Shown here: one piece after another, positions 46,556 to 59,812 of the stretch
Layout: each line of letters begins with the position of its first letter
How positions within the stretch are numbered: position 1 is the first letter of the stretch
DNA from: Ancylostoma caninum
Taxonomy: Eukaryota > Nematoda > Chromadorea > Rhabditida > Ancylostomatidae
Direction: 5' to 3'
Length of the DNA: 64,000 bases
NCBI GenBank assembly: GCA_037903475.1
Contig: JBAJFG010000126.1
Location: 682,001-746,000, forward strand
Translations under genes and position numbers: made by a program
The notes under the pieces: model-generated
Told to the model about the DNA's origin: nothing
What the model saw: only the letters and a program-made list of their open reading frames with translations
The model's database searches: none

Positions 46556-49500
46556 CTGTAAATACATTAGGTTGTTGCAAAATCGGCGACGGAATTCGAG
46601 CGTTTACTTGATTGGTCATAATCCGGATGTACGACTGAGGGAATCCGTAGTAAATGTGTTGAAGTACCTATCAACATGTTTACCCAAACATAGCGGGGTC
46701 TGAATCCAGCCGCTACCCATGGGTAAGAGATAACCTGTTCTTGCAATGGTACATATGGGCTCATAATTTGACATAACAAAACCTCGTTACTTAAGTTAGT
46801 AATCATTTGGTCAACATATCTGCATCAAATATTGTATCTTACGCCTCCATATCTGGGTTACCTGGCACAACGTTGAATTATGTCTTCCCCGGAGCATTTC
46901 TTCCCGCTCCCTCCTCTTAGCATTACTTGTCCTTAATGCAGCCTTCCTATGAGGACCGGGCTTATAGTATATAGACTGATTCCTGCATTTGAATGCACTT
47001 GGAATTATCCATTGAGAAATGGAAAAAATGTCTGGACTTGAGAAAGGAAAAGTGTCCAAAAGAGGGAGCAGTGAACTCTAGACTAAACATAGCATCCGAA
47101 GCATCCCTCGAAAGAAAAAATAGTAGGACGAAAAACACGAGAAGGATTATCGTTAACGAAGGGAATGGATCTAATTCAACCGAATTCACGGAAAAATGTC
47201 GGGGAGGGAATGTTTCCCAAAGAAAAAAGTGCAACTGCACGCAATGTTTTCTTTTCGAATCTTGACAACTTCTTTTTCAGGGATATCAAGAAGCCGTTGC
47301 ATGTGACGAGGCAAAGCAAATAAAACTCCTCCTTCAAGTTGATAAGTTAACATCAGGCTTCGATGGCAGACTATTAAATTTTAACGGGGTTGAACATCAA
47401 ACGACGGAGACCTAGCTGACAGCGTGAAAATATTCATTTATGTTTTTGAAAACCATTTTTACACGTGCCAATACTACGTACACCATTGGTAGATGCGAAC
47501 GAGATGGGTGATGTGGAATGGATTTGGGAAAGGAAAGAGGAGTCAACCGTCACTCTAAGGACCTCAACGGTAGGAATTTCAACACTAAACTCATGGAAAA
47601 ATTATTTAATATCAGATAGTTAGAAAATACTTTGAAGTGAGCTATCAAACGTAAGCCGATAAAGATGCGTTTCTCAACTCCAAAAAGCTCACGAAATAGA
47701 CATAAGCTTTTTTTTCTTACTTGTTCAAACTACTACAAATACCGGAGCCCCAGAAAACAGAAAAAACATTTGCGAAAGAGCATCAACAAATCACATATTT
47801 TTGAGCGGCCTACAAAAGGCATTTTTGCTACCACAATCTGAATAAATACGTAATTTTGTACTCGTGCTGCTTCATTCCGTGAGCAAATCGGAAACGTTTT
47901 ATATTCCATGCAAGTTTTGCAAAATCATGTTTACTATGTACTCATCATGATTATTTTCCATATTCCAGTTCGTTTATTCCCACCTTCGTGATGAGGATTA
48001 ACGGGCACCGGCGGGAAGTGAAACTGGCCCAGAACTCGCCAAAAGGGTTCTCGTGAAGGCGCTTGTTCCTGATCTTCCAACTCTTTGTACTATAAGTACA
48101 TCTGGAGGCAAAGTTTCCGCTTTTAATCGATCCTTGGTTCGGTAATGGAGATTTTCTCAATGAATGGATAATTAAAACTAATGAAGTCTCACAGCCGAGA
48201 ATCGGAAGCCAAACTTCCATAAAGTGCATCTAAATTTAATTGCACGGGAGAAATAGGCGAAGATCATGCAACAAGAGAACTTCTGATGGAAACGGGGAAA
48301 GTCCTTAAAAGGCTAAAGAACGACCGGGCTATTGACGCATTTAGCCGTCGCCAGACAAACGGCGTTTCGTGCGAACATCTGAATTGCATGTTAATTACTA
48401 CAAAGCGCGAGAAGGTCCCATGAAACTTCGGCTCCCGACGTCTCTGCTCTGGGCAAAGCCAAAAGGATAAGTCGGTCTGCTTGCTCCAGCTAATAGCGTC
48501 GCATAAAAACGCCGCTTTTCCGCAAAGACGAAATGAGATCGGATAAGTAAATTATTCTAACCACAGCGGCCATGCATGCCTATTTGGTCATTTTTATAAC
48601 AGACGAATGTTGAACGCATTACATCTTCTACAAGCGAACGCGCGATCGTTGATCACTGAGAAAATATAGCCAAAGGTCGGGGAAAATTTAATCGCACAGC
48701 TGCACTCCGGCATTTTATACACGACCAAATTTGGCCTTTGAAGGTTATTCTATTAGAGAATCTTCGGCTAAGGTCGTCGTTACTTCTCGAAACCTCTCTC
48801 AAACCAAATAAATTTAGCAGCAATGGGCGAAGAAGACAATGCAATACCAGTTTTTATTTAATTTAGCAGGAATTATTTCGCGGAGTATTTCAGTAAGTTA
48901 GCGGAGCAAAAAACTACCAGTTAAACCGAGACTCCGAATTAGTTGAAAATTCGGATTTTCGATAAATATGTGCAACACTAAGGGAAAGATTAGAATCTTT
49001 TTTTCAGTCATTTCCACGTTTATTGGTCATACTAATCAGATTGCTCTGTTCACAGCCGCTCCTAAATATGGAAACGAAGAGGCTGAACATCATTGTCTAT
49101 TATTTATATTATTATATCAAGTTGTTACATAAGTTTTCGCTGTTCTGAGATTTTGGACAAAAAAGTTTCATAAAAAATCAAGTAACAATAGGTGAAAATC
49201 GAGGTATGTACAACAACAGTCGCTGGACTTTTGCCGTTTTCACAGCAAGAGCTCGACTCCGCTGCTCCAGAAATCCACGGACTACGAGGCAAAGAATTGA
49301 GTCGGGCAGTGCTGGAAGTCACTGACTTTGGCAAATCGGTTCTCGCGCAGCAGACATTTTTGTGATCTGATAACCGGCGCTTGGTTAGAGCTTGATTTAT
49401 GCTACATAATGCGCAATTAAAAATTCTTCTGCGGGCTCATCGCCTTTCCGGAGAGTTGACTAACAAGATTAAGGTGCCCGACACAATGAGGCAAAGTGGA

Positions 49501-50227
49501 GTAATTTCCAGTGAACGCTTGAAACTTTTCATAAAAAACTACCGATTACTCTTCTCAAGTGGTTGATGTTTTCTGTCACAGTGGAAGAAATTCCATTTCA
49601 ATTCGCTGCAATCCCAGAGAGAAAAAGGCATAGTTAAAATTTTGGGTTACCAAGTTTGTTGCCTCTGCTTGAGACTATTCGACAATAAAATTAGAGGGAA
49701 AGTATCAGGAGAATAGGAGTGGCCTCAAGATTACTCAACCCAAATTTGGTTAGCATCGTGCAACGATATGGTCCACTTGTTATCCGTGCAAGTGCTGTTA
49801 CCAAATTTGCATTCCTGAAGGGTTCACTTCGAAATTAATTACATTTTCAAAACGAGACGGAGAAATAGTATGATTCACAATGCAGAATGTTCGCGAGATG
49901 GTATCAAGATATGCGCGAAATCTAGTAGGTATTCATTTATTAGGAGCCTTTAAAGATGCCTATGCAAAAACAGCGGAATTTTATGTAACAACCTGATATT
50001 TTTTACATATTATTATATTATTATATTTATTTATATCTATATTACAATATTCATTATTTGCTTGCAAAATTCTCACCCCGAGATAGTATGACAGATGAAG
50101 AAATAAGTAAGTTATGAAAATAAATGGCCAGAAGCTTGCCGGCTTGTCCAATGTGGCCTCATTTACGTATATATCTCTCGAGGTCATTTCTCATGTGGGA
50201 AAATTCCAGCAGATTCCTCTTAGTTTA
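46556..50227. other. No gene recognised; moderately GC-rich patch near 48320-48540
   Basis: A GATTACCC-family relic (TACCCATGGGTAAGAGATAA) lies near 46725. The 48320-48540 patch is GC-richer than its surroundings, but I see no exon or RNA gene in it. ORFs at 46993-47265 (plus) and 48229-47951 (minus) are unassigned. Confidence 0.35.
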
Positions 50228-50269
50228 CGTGTATTTGTTTCGGAAATTCATCTCCGAAACAAATACACG
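50228..50269. repeat. Perfect hairpin, 17-bp stem, 8-nt loop
   Basis: CGTGTATTTGTTTCGGA (50228-50244) is followed after AATTCATC by its exact reverse complement (50253-50269). It forms the left edge of the degenerate repeat array that follows. Confidence 0.8.
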
Positions 50270-50590
50270 AAAATTAAGCGAAATCAGCTCGAATTTGCCA
50301 ATTTTTGTCGATTCGAGTAGAATCCGCTGGAATTTGCATGTGAAGTAAGCGAAATCTGTTGGAATGGGCATTCCGTGTAAATGTGAGCAGAAATCACTGA
50401 AATTTACACGAAAATAAGCGCAATCTGCTCAAATTTGCACATCGCGTAAATCCGACCAGATTTCGCTTATTTTCCAAGATTTACGTACGTGTCTTTTTTC
50501 GGGTGGAGTGGGGAAATATTTTGGAGAAAAATGAGCGAAATCTGTTCGAAAGCACAAGTAATCTGCTCGAGTTTTTCCACCTGAGTTTGT
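50270..50590. repeat. Degenerate tandem and inverted array of AGCGAAATCTGCTCGAATTTGC-like units
   Basis: Variants of AGCGAAATCTG, AATTTGCAC and GTGTAAAT recur roughly every 30-60 bp, some inverted (CAGATTTCGCTTATTTTCC near 50458). The pattern recalls AT-rich nematode foldback repeats. No ORF across it is meaningful. Confidence 0.6.
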
Positions 50591-53500
50591 CGGCGTTGGC
50601 ACAGCTGGAAGAAGAGTTCTCAGACGACAGAAGCAAAGGAAAACAACGTTAAAGGAAAAAACAATTAGATTAGAAATGAGAACTCTCCCTCCAGAACTGC
50701 TCAAGACGCCTGTCATGTTGCGAAATTTACCAGTAATTGTGAAGTATGTTACTTCGAAAAAGCAACAATATTGTATTCTCAAGTCCTCAGAACCATGCAG
50801 AAAAAAGAGTGCTCCTAGAAGGTCACAGACCATAGTCCTTGGAAGAAGAACATCTCAGTCTCGTGCATAAATCCAATTCAAATGAGAGCATAAATCACAT
50901 AGAGATGGTCGACTGCGACAGCGCACTAGCAGTAAATCTCCTCATGCCAATCGAATAACCATGAAAAATAACAATAAATCATCAATATTTGTTGCGTTAC
51001 GTCATTTTATCTTATATATCCCCAACAAAACTTTCTCGTACTTTGGCTGGACTAGCGCTACATGCTTATAATGTTTTTGAGAGCGATATTCTATTTCCAC
51101 ACTGGCAAATCTCAAAAAAGATAATGATAATATGGCGGAGTCAAGCATCTCAAATTTTGTACAACAATGTTTAAAATATGGGGCAACTAGTGGAATCATA
51201 ACAAGGCCCAACTCTGGCTTATCGACACGCCCATCTTGGACTTTGAATGATTATAGTCTCTTTTTTTGTGCCAGCGTTTTTACTATATGTATAGAGAAAA
51301 GTGTTAGATATTCAAATAGTCACGATGATTCAAATTAGTTCCAGATGCACTGTGAGCTTGCATCGGTTCTGCCGGATTTTCTGCAGTGTAAATCACAATA
51401 AGAGCCAGAAGAATAGGACAGTAGCCCTCACACGCACTGAAGCATCTAGAATGACTGCACTTAATCGAACATTATTTTATTAACTGACACGACAAGAATT
51501 TCAAATGAAAAGGATGCCAACGGAGAATTCTATGAGAAAAATGCTTTCAAAATGAAATTAAAGGAAACCATTGGAAATTCATAACGAGAGACAACCTGTG
51601 GAAGCACTGAGTAGAGGTTGGCTTTTTGGATGAACAGAAATTAACGAAAACGCCCCCTCAGAGACAGAAACCAGGTGTACGAACATCTTCTCAGAGCACT
51701 GGAGCTGCTGAAAACAATTAGTTTGACAGGTTCAAAATGTTACCTCAGGAACAGATGGCTTGAAAGTTGTTACCTAATAAGGCATGGACAAGCAAAATTA
51801 TCGTATGCAGATCGAAAGGAGAGAGGCGTGACAACTTGGACCTTTCGCGGAATGAAAAAGGACAAATCTTGATATTGCCCAATAAGGAGATAACAGTTTG
51901 GAATCCATGGAACTATTCCAAAACCCCAAGCCAGAGCAACGAATTATTGAAGAACATTGAAGAAACTTCTGTGAGATCATGGCAATTTATATTCAACGAG
52001 CGGCGAGAAATTAGGAGCGAGCGCAATTCCATACGAATAAGGAGAAAGAATATGGTGTTCAAGTAACAAATAACAAGTAAGTAGTAATCAGATAATAGAA
52101 GAATCCTCAAAAAATAGAAGATACATACTGCATACGCAAATACGTATGTACATTCGTTCGGATTTGCAGACTGTTAGAATTTAGGAATATTCCGGTTGCC
52201 AGACTCGATTTCGCTTTTTTCAGCAAGTATTCAATGAAATAATACAAATTTCTGCTCTCTCCGACTATTCAGTATCTTAGAAATTTAATCCTCTTCATTC
52301 ACATTTCTTACAGTGACCCACAAGTCAATCCATTTAAGCATTGACTTTTTACAGCACTTCCACTGACCATTCGAATGAAGAAATCGAATAGAATCGATGT
52401 TCAGAACACTTGGAGTGAGAAAGTGGAATTCCACGAATTGAGTAAAAGAGCGGGCAACTCGGAATGTCGATTTAGAAGTACCCGCTCCGCCCAGAACATA
52501 GAACATTCAGCGAATAGTAAATATTTATACAGCGACGTTTTTTTCCAAGAAATTTCTTATGAGAAATGCTCAAAACAGTTTCCCTGAGCTGTCTTTCACG
52601 CCAGCATACATATTTATTGTTAAAACCTATCGAACACAGGTCCATTTAGACGACGAGAATCACACCCGGAAGCAATGGAGGCAGGTTCGTTGATTAGAAT
52701 TTTTTGCTTGACATTTGACGCCATAAATCCTTAAGTGGACGAGAACGGCTAGAAGTTGGGAAATGAGAGAGCTAGTGATGGGGGAATCCTGAGCGGGAAC
52801 TAATCCGAGAAATTTTCGGAATGCTGCACATCTGTGATATGTACGATTGACGCCAAGCAGAAGAAAAAAACGCTGCTGCTGCTTCGTTGAGGAGAGCGGA
52901 AGAGATAAGCCGGAAGTAGAGTTAACCCATAAAGTATAGGAGTAGTATTAACGGCAGGCTGTTTTCGACGTTTGTGTCGGAATGTGGACCGATGAGACGT
53001 GAACATGGGCTAATTAAACGGAAATATTTACACGGGTTAGGTGAAGATCTCCCTAGGAAGCATATTTATAGCCATGAGAACGTCACCATATGGAAAGTAG
53101 ATCATATATCTAGGCACATACTATGTTATCATGCTGTTCATGCTGTCTACCACATTAATTCTTCTATAAGATGACCTGTACCTCCCTGATAAAAATAAAT
53201 AAGCACATAAATAAGTAGATTTTTTTCTGCTTAGAGTGAAAGGACTCCAGGATGCGGTCATCTCTGGTGAGCTCCTGAGTTGGGATTTATGAACAGTCCC
53301 GGAAAAGCGTTAATCCATCCCAAACCCAGGATGGATGAATTCCTAGAGCAAAAATTGGCCAACAAAGTTCATCACCTAAGAACCTAAATCATAGGAGTAT
53401 GGAAAGTAAATGGACGTTGAGGAATACGAAGGACAGCTGTTTTTTCTGGAAAACTCGTTCGTTCTGGGTTAGCGGGAAGATCCCATTCCTTTCAGGGGCG

Positions 53501-53935
53501 TTCATGAATACCTCCACAGGTGATGAGGGCAGCGTCTGAACAAGTTGAAACAGGAAGCAGCAGGATTGGACTGGAGTAAGAGCGGTATTGTTTAGGAAAT
53601 GTGAGGATGCGCAGACGATCAGAGTGCCAGGTCGCGCGCCGTGTGGCACGTGAAGCCTTGACCAGTGGATCCTCCTGTGGACGGAAATAAGTTTAGAAAT
53701 GGAAATCATTCACTTCTAAAGAAACGGTTGACCAACTCATAGCGTACAATTCGATGGACATGGTGTACCACGCCCTTTAGTCGCCGTGTGCCTATGTGAT
53801 GCACACGGTGCATCACTTGAAATGTGCTCTTCATGTCCATAAGACTTTCCCTTGTAGTCAGGTGGTGGATCATGAGAAAAGTGCCATCTGGTCACCTATG
53901 CTCGCCATGCAAATATGAGCTCGATCAGCAATGTA
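50591..53935. other. No gene recognised; one possible minus-strand exon near 51709-51604
   Basis: On the minus strand ATTGTTTTCAG is followed by an open frame with CSEKMFVHLVSVSEGAFSLI and a weak donor (CACAG/GTTGTC). It is not linked to any other exon. The 53740-53880 stretch resembles 33190-33360. Other ORFs are short and unassigned. Confidence 0.3.
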
Positions 53936-54488
53936 CAGGGTGGCGAAAAATTACGTGCGCGTGATATTTGACTCTGTTTTATTTTTTGTGTGAAGCATTC
54001 CTGCATACTTTTTCTTTCTTAATTATTTATTAGTTAAGCAAGAACATTCCAATTTTATCTTCCAACAAGAATGGGCTCTAGTCCATGGAGCCAAAACAAC
54101 GATCCACTTCCTGAAGACCAAAATCAGCTCTTTTTTTGACGAAAGATTTGTGTCCTACCAATAGCTCGGATTTGAATCCACTGGACTTTTCTGTTTAAAT
54201 GTCTAGGGAAGAGCTACTTAGGAAATGTAAAAAACCTGGTAGATTTGCGAAGAGAATTGATGAAAATTTGAAACAATCTAGACGTTAACTACCTGCGCCG
54301 CACCATCGACTCCATGAAGAAACGAATTAACGCCTGCATGACAGCTTATGGCAGACACATCAAAAATTTTGTGTAATTATGAAATGTCACGCCCTGTAGT
54401 TGTACATGAATAAATTTCTTAAAATGTTCGTTGGCAGAAAATAAAATTTGAACGCCTTTTATGGCGCACGTATTTTTTCGCCACCCTG
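53936..54488 (+). mobile_element. Relic mariner/Tc1-type transposon (553 bp) with transposase remnant
   Basis: The ends CAGGGTGGCGAAAAATTACG and TATTTTTTCGCCACCCTG are mirrored over about 25 bp, and TA precedes the left end. The interior keeps pieces of a DDE/D transposase C-terminus: NSSDLNPLDFS (the last-Asp region), then a helix-rich tail with LRRTIDSMKKRINACMTAYG before a stop. Stops and a frameshift separate the pieces, and the N-terminal DNA-binding half and first two catalytic Asp regions are missing. It is internally deleted and inactive. Confidence 0.85.
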
Positions 54489-55849
54489 CACTCTTCTTCA
54501 CTTTGATAAGGAAATATTAATCTTGGATGAGAGCAGCGGAATCATTGAAATCATCAGCTAATTCGCTTCTATTTATGTCCGTGAGAAAAAAGAAAATAAC
54601 GAAAAAAATTCCAGGAAATGGATGTGTTATGAAAGCAGTTCCCCGTGCCCGTTCGAGCACGGGACGCCGGGGTCCCAACTGACGAACGCAGTCGCTTCGA
54701 GCGCCAGTGCCCATGTACTACGCAGATGCGTTCTCACCACACATTCGTCCATTCAAAACTGCATACCCTTTTAATGAATGACACTGCCGCAAACGATGCC
54801 CACAAGACAAGGCGAATGAGCATGTTTTCGACAGACAACATCTCCAGAAACGAGGGAGTTCTTCAACTTACGTGGTTGAAATAAGGAGTAAGTTTTGTTC
54901 TGGCAGCCTAGTTTTTCAAAGTCCATAGGGGCGAATAACAGCGAGTTTATGGCATAGCGTCTTGAATATTCCAAGCTTCCGCTACGTTTGCTTAGTAGAG
55001 GAGGACATGTGCCCTTTCTTCAATCAGATTTGAGCAGCGCGCAAGGATGGAAGAAAATTCGTGGACCACATTAGGTAACTAGGTCGTGTTTGTTCTTCCG
55101 CAAAATGTGGACGAGCTAGGATCCTCTCACATATTTTGGAAGCTTACATTTGATTGTAGTCTCTGGCGTTCGCTGGGAAGAGATTCCGATTTAGGTATCC
55201 AAGAAATCTATGGTAACACAAAGAGTTTTGATTTTTTGTAACATTGTTTCTCTATAAAATCGACCTACTCCAAAAACAAAAATCGGGCAGAATTCAATGC
55301 CCTAGCCAATTATTTCTCCTAGCGAGACTAAAATACATCCGATGAGCACATCGGTACATACATTTTTAACTGCAAAAATGAAGTTCTTTTTTCACCAGCC
55401 TTCGCCTATGGTGCTGATTGTTTAGTCCCCATGTAAATGATACATAATAATAGAAGTGATAGCAAACAAAACTGAAGCAGCAGTTCCTTGATCCCATAAA
55501 AATTCCGGAAGAGAATATTATGAATCCTATTAGAAATTCATTTGGACTCCACTCGAAACTACAGCGGAATTTGAAAGTCGTGTTGAAGGCGATTCACGAA
55601 TAGGTCAGCCGAAATTCAGACGGAGACGTTGGATTGACGAAGACGATGGCTTGTGCTCATCATCCGGGAAATAGGGTATGGAATCAGCTGGTGTTCTGGG
55701 ATGACTTCTCATCCTTTCGATTGAAATTTTGTCGATCAGATCTTTGACTTGAGCTCATTTTGTTGACTTCTCATCAAAATGATGTCGGGGATGGACGATT
55801 GATTTGAGATCAAAGACCATATCAGAACGAATAAAAAGGAAGAACTGGG
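54489..55849. other. No gene recognised
   Basis: Short ORFs only. The sequence near 55500-55640 has transposase-like wording in places, but no frame stays open long enough to support a call. Confidence 0.35.
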
Positions 55850-55857
55850 GCTTTCGC
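55850..55857. repeat. Left 8-bp target-site duplication of hAT-type element, copy 2
   Basis: GCTTTCGC is repeated exactly at 56771-56778. Confidence 0.85.
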
Positions 55858-56770
55858 CAGGGCGCAGCACCGGGTGGTCATTGACCAGCAGGACTTAGTA
55901 GCGTCCTGCAGATTCAGGGGACTTAGCACCAGTGTCCAGGGCGTAGCCAACCGCTAACCGTCTACTGATGTTAGAGACAAGCAGATGTCAGAGAGGCACT
56001 TCTGGAGGATCATCAAACTCGTGGCTGAAGACCACCGTTGTTCAACCATTTACTCCATCCCTACCCTGCACTCTGGTGCGCTCCAGTGATAATCAGGTGT
56101 TGCTCAACCTGTAGGAGACGTATCATGTTGGAATTTTGAATGTAGATGCGCACTGTACCAACGAGTATCCCCCCAAAGTGGCACCGTTCGTTTTTAAGAA
56201 ACCGTCTTCGTTTTTGAGAAAAACCGTCATTAATGGGCAAAAAGTGGTTTTTGACCATTTTTTGACCATTAATGACGGTTTTTTTCAAAAACGAAGACGG
56301 TTTCTCAGAAACGAAAGATGCCACTTTGGGGGAGAGTTGATACCACCTAGGCGCATTTCCTGGAGTTGACAGCGTATCAGAACACTTCCTCAAACGAGAG
56401 AAATTTCCTGGGACAGTTGCGGGTTTGAGAGAAAAAAACCACGCTCCAGTGACCATTTCTTGTATCTGACAGGTCCTATAACAAGTTTCAACGAGTTCTA
56501 GCGGCATCAAACAGTTACGTACTGAGATCGGTTTTTTTTTTCGAGGATTTTAGCTTGAATTTGAGATGATTTAGGCTGTCTTCGCTAAATGGTACGCATT
56601 TCTTGCTGAAACATCATTTGTTGTCTCACTAACGCTTATTTAAATCACTTTTTTAGTGCTATCTGCTTTTCCTGAAAGAACCCTGGTGTGTAGGTACTTA
56701 GTAGCCCACTTCGGAATCCGACTGGACCTAGTACTTCCAACCGACACTGACCACCTTGTGCTGCGCCCTG
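55858..56770 (-). mobile_element. hAT-type non-autonomous element, copy 2 (913 bp)
   Basis: This copy is in inverted orientation relative to 20756-21641 and nearly colinear with it. Its ends are CAGGGCGCAGCACCGGGTGG and CCACCTTGTGCTGCGCCCTG. The perfect flanking duplication GCTTTCGC differs from that of copy 1, which proves independent insertion. A 149-codon minus-strand ORF (56510-56061) spans the palindrome, but indels against copy 1 break the frame, so it is not a conserved gene. Confidence 0.9.
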
Positions 56771-56778
56771 GCTTTCGC
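56771..56778. repeat. Right 8-bp target-site duplication of hAT-type element, copy 2
   Basis: Exact repeat of GCTTTCGC at 55850-55857. Confidence 0.85.
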
Positions 56779-58085
56779 ATCAGTTTTCCCCGTAAATTCC
56801 ACCAGATCCCCAGCAGAGCAGCAGAATGGCCTAGTTTTTCAACCACCACTAAATTAGATTGGAAGGCTCCTCTGAAAAACGAACATTCCTCACAAATTAC
56901 GCAATCCTAGCACAGCAACCGAAATAGTTCGAAAAAAATCAGAATTTTTGGCGAAACCAGTGAAAAAACTCATGGCTCTGCAAGGTAAGTTTCTGACCCA
57001 TCGGAAATAACTCAGACTTAGAATGGGTAACGAGGAATATGTTCAAATCTTGAATGAGCAACGCAATTGACTAAACGAGCCAGCCATATTCGTGGAAAAT
57101 CCGATAGAGCTTTGTGTGCGATACACCACAGACACACACACTGGCCCATATGGTGGTCGAAGAGCTCACACAATTATCACAGCGACCGATGTGTTGCAAA
57201 CACATTCTCGGCGCTAATTAGCTATATTCGCATTCCCACAAAAGGAAATTTTGTTATTCAACTGAATTAATATCCACGTAGGTGCCAGATGAAGCCCATG
57301 GCGCTGTTTCTGGATTTTCCAGAGCTTTTTCGAGTTTTTGAGAACTATTACACGACCGGTTTCTTCTAATCGAAAAGCTGAGTTGAAATTGAAAATTGAC
57401 TAAACTGAACTGCACCATTTCTCCATTTGCTGTTTCATTTTTCTTTTTCCTGGGCAAACACGCCGTCTTCTCTCCCTGGTTAGCCGCCGTTAGCTAGAAA
57501 AGGTTTATTTAATGGTAATTCCCTGGAAGAATGACGAATGTTTAAGTTTTCCATGGTGTTTGGTCAGAAAAAAACATTGGCTCGAACATTAGCATAAGCA
57601 AATTGTCTGAATATGAAAAAGACGAAAACATCTGATGAAATGATCAGCTCATCACAATTTTACCCTGAAGAATGGAATGACGTAGAGGATCCATTCAATG
57701 TCTGTTCATGAGACTTGCTTAATTTTCGGCTAAAATTAGAGATAACTTTTCAAAGGAATAGTTAGAAACATCACATCTCTGTTCATTGGGCATGTATATG
57801 TATCATACCCATTTATAGCGGAAACTATGTATTTGGCTATGTCTACCTCAAACATCTCAAAAAGAAGTTTTCTGTCTTGGAAAGGAGTTACTTGATGTGC
57901 CAACCAGCAAAGCTATACTCCACTCGAGCTGTAACCACCTTTTCGTGAAACCATGATTCGTACCTGTGAGGTTCCAAGCTAGGTAGGCCATCCCACTGAT
58001 CGGAAGCTTTGCTTACTGAAGGGGGTTATTCCATAGGCTGATCACATTTATCAGAACTACAATACTCTCGCTAATTCCTTTAAAA
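56779..58085. other. No gene recognised
   Basis: A 32-codon ORF near 57615-57710 (plus) ends in FYPEEWNDVEDPFNVCS, which looks protein-like but has no upstream exon. A consensus donor (AAG/GTAAGT) near 56990 follows ATGGCTCTGC. No exon chain could be assembled from these. Confidence 0.35.
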
Positions 58086-58504
58086 AAGTACACTCGACCC
58101 GCGAAGTTGCGTTCTTTTCGTTATATCCCTATAACTTTGTTAACATGCAGTATGTCGAAAGTCCGAATAGATCGCGGGAACCGTATATGACTGCTTGGCC
58201 TACCTATAAGCAATTTGCTATGAGTTTCACGTTAAATTGTGTAATTTTAGTGTTTCCTTCTTTGAGAAATTCCGCTGCAAACCACACGATGCTCGGGCAA
58301 AATTGCGGCAAAGGGAGAACACTCAAATTTTTATGCTGAAGCTAAAAATTGCGAGTTTGCCTGATATGTGATCGATTACGGTTCTTGCTTTCGGTTTTAT
58401 TCTGCATTACATTGCGTCTTAACAAATTTATAGGGATGGAACTAAAAGAACAAATTTATAGGGATGGAACTAAAAGAACGCAACTTTGCCCGCAGAGTCT
58501 ACTT
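58086..58504. mobile_element. MITE with about 58-bp arms, one arm internally duplicated
   Basis: The left arm (ACTCGACCCGCGAAGTTGCG, then TTCTTTTCGTTATATCCCTA) is mirrored by the right arm at about 58421-58504. In the right arm a 28-bp unit is present twice in direct repeat (58421-58448 and 58449-58476, AACAAATTTATAGGGATGG...). The left arm has a single unit, so the duplication arose within this copy or its recent ancestor. Confidence 0.8.
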
Positions 58505-59712
58505 CCTCAAAGGGGAGGCAGGCCTTGGAAACCCACACATCTCCTCGCACCTCCCTACTTTGCCAGTGGCAATGCTCGAAGCCACCAGTCTGTTATGCTC
58601 CACAGAGAATAGCTAACGCCAGCGGTCACAGTAACGTCGGAGTATACTAAAAAAATTATTACTTAAAAAAATAAAAAGTTATTACTTAAACGTTGTTCTA
58701 TAAATTGTTTGTTAAGTTACCAAACAGAAAGTTCATTTCAAATGTGGACAGTTGCCATTCACCTTATTTAGACTAATTATTCAATATCTAGAATTTTCGG
58801 AAGTTAGCCAAATTCTCATAAAAATACTTATTGTTAGCTTGAGGCAGCAGACTGAAAAGCTACATTTATAGTACATCGGAGTCCAATCCGGTCGGATAAC
58901 GAAGAATTTAGCGCGGGTAGTGTACATAAATACATCGCATGCTATTGTATTTTTTGACGAAATTCGCATTTTTTTTCGCTTCTCACACTGATCCCATCAA
59001 AGTGCAGCAGTAACGGTGTCTTAGTAGAAAACGAGCATAATTTTCGTGACCATCGCATCGAATATCGACGAAAATAGTTTCTTTTGGTAAAAGCCATAGA
59101 CAATGGATACAGCACTACTGAGTACGGGAAGAAATCCAACAAAATCAGCAGAAAAGTGCAATGCAGCAGAAAAGAAATGAGCCTAAGACAGAGAACTAAT
59201 TGTATAAGTGAAAGTGCAAAAACTTGAAATCCTCTTTTTCTTCAAAAATAAACGAAACGTGTAGAAGCAGCTTCATCGTCTAATGACATTAGTGGGTGGA
59301 GACAAAGGCATTGCCCTTTTCAAGTGTGGTCGCAATCCTATCCGTAGGATGAGAAGCTACCACTCAAACCTCCTTCCTTCTAGGAAAACTGCGTACGTAT
59401 GTACGTACATACTACGAGTCCATTAAGACGTTGCAAAGTTTGCTGCTTCCTACACATAGACTAGCACTCAGTGATTTCTCAGTCAATTTCTATCTGGTCA
59501 GTCATAAAAGTAATGATACTAACAAGTATGTAAGTATGTTTATATTTAGGATCTATAGATGCATGAAAATGGTGGTTTTGAGATGTGTTATAAATATGTG
59601 ACTATGTGCCAGTCCAGTAGCAGGAGAATATGCATTTGGTGAAGGAAAAACAGTTACCTAGAAGAATTTTTCAAAATAAATGGATTAGTAATTTAAACAA
59701 GATTGTGTACAC
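58505..59712. other. No gene recognised
   Basis: AT-rich sequence with a short self-complementary GTACGTATGTACGTAC near 59394-59410. ORFs are short on both strands. Confidence 0.4.
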
Positions 59713-59731
59713 TATCATCATCATCATCATT
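59713..59731. repeat. (ATC)n microsatellite
   Basis: About six ATC units sit next to a minus-strand AATAAA. Confidence 0.8.
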
Positions 59732-59735
59732 TATT
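59730..59735 (-). terminator. Possible polyadenylation signal (minus strand)
   Basis: AATAAA on the minus strand lies about 80 bp beyond the stop of the ORF at 60013-59813, the usual spacing for a 3' end. Confidence 0.35.
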
Positions 59736-59812
59736 ACACAAGCATAGGCTCATGTGCATAAAACGAACTTCAAAAAAAAAAAGCAACACGCAAAAATAAG
59801 CGACAACAAGAA

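Noticed and set aside
56061..56510. 149-codon minus-strand ORF inside the hAT-type element
   Set aside because: The frame is broken by indels in the other copy and crosses the palindrome. No transposase features are visible.
57615..57710. 32-codon ORF ending FYPEEWNDVEDPFNVCS
   Set aside because: It looks protein-like, but an in-frame stop lies just upstream, no good acceptor is present and no partner exon was found.
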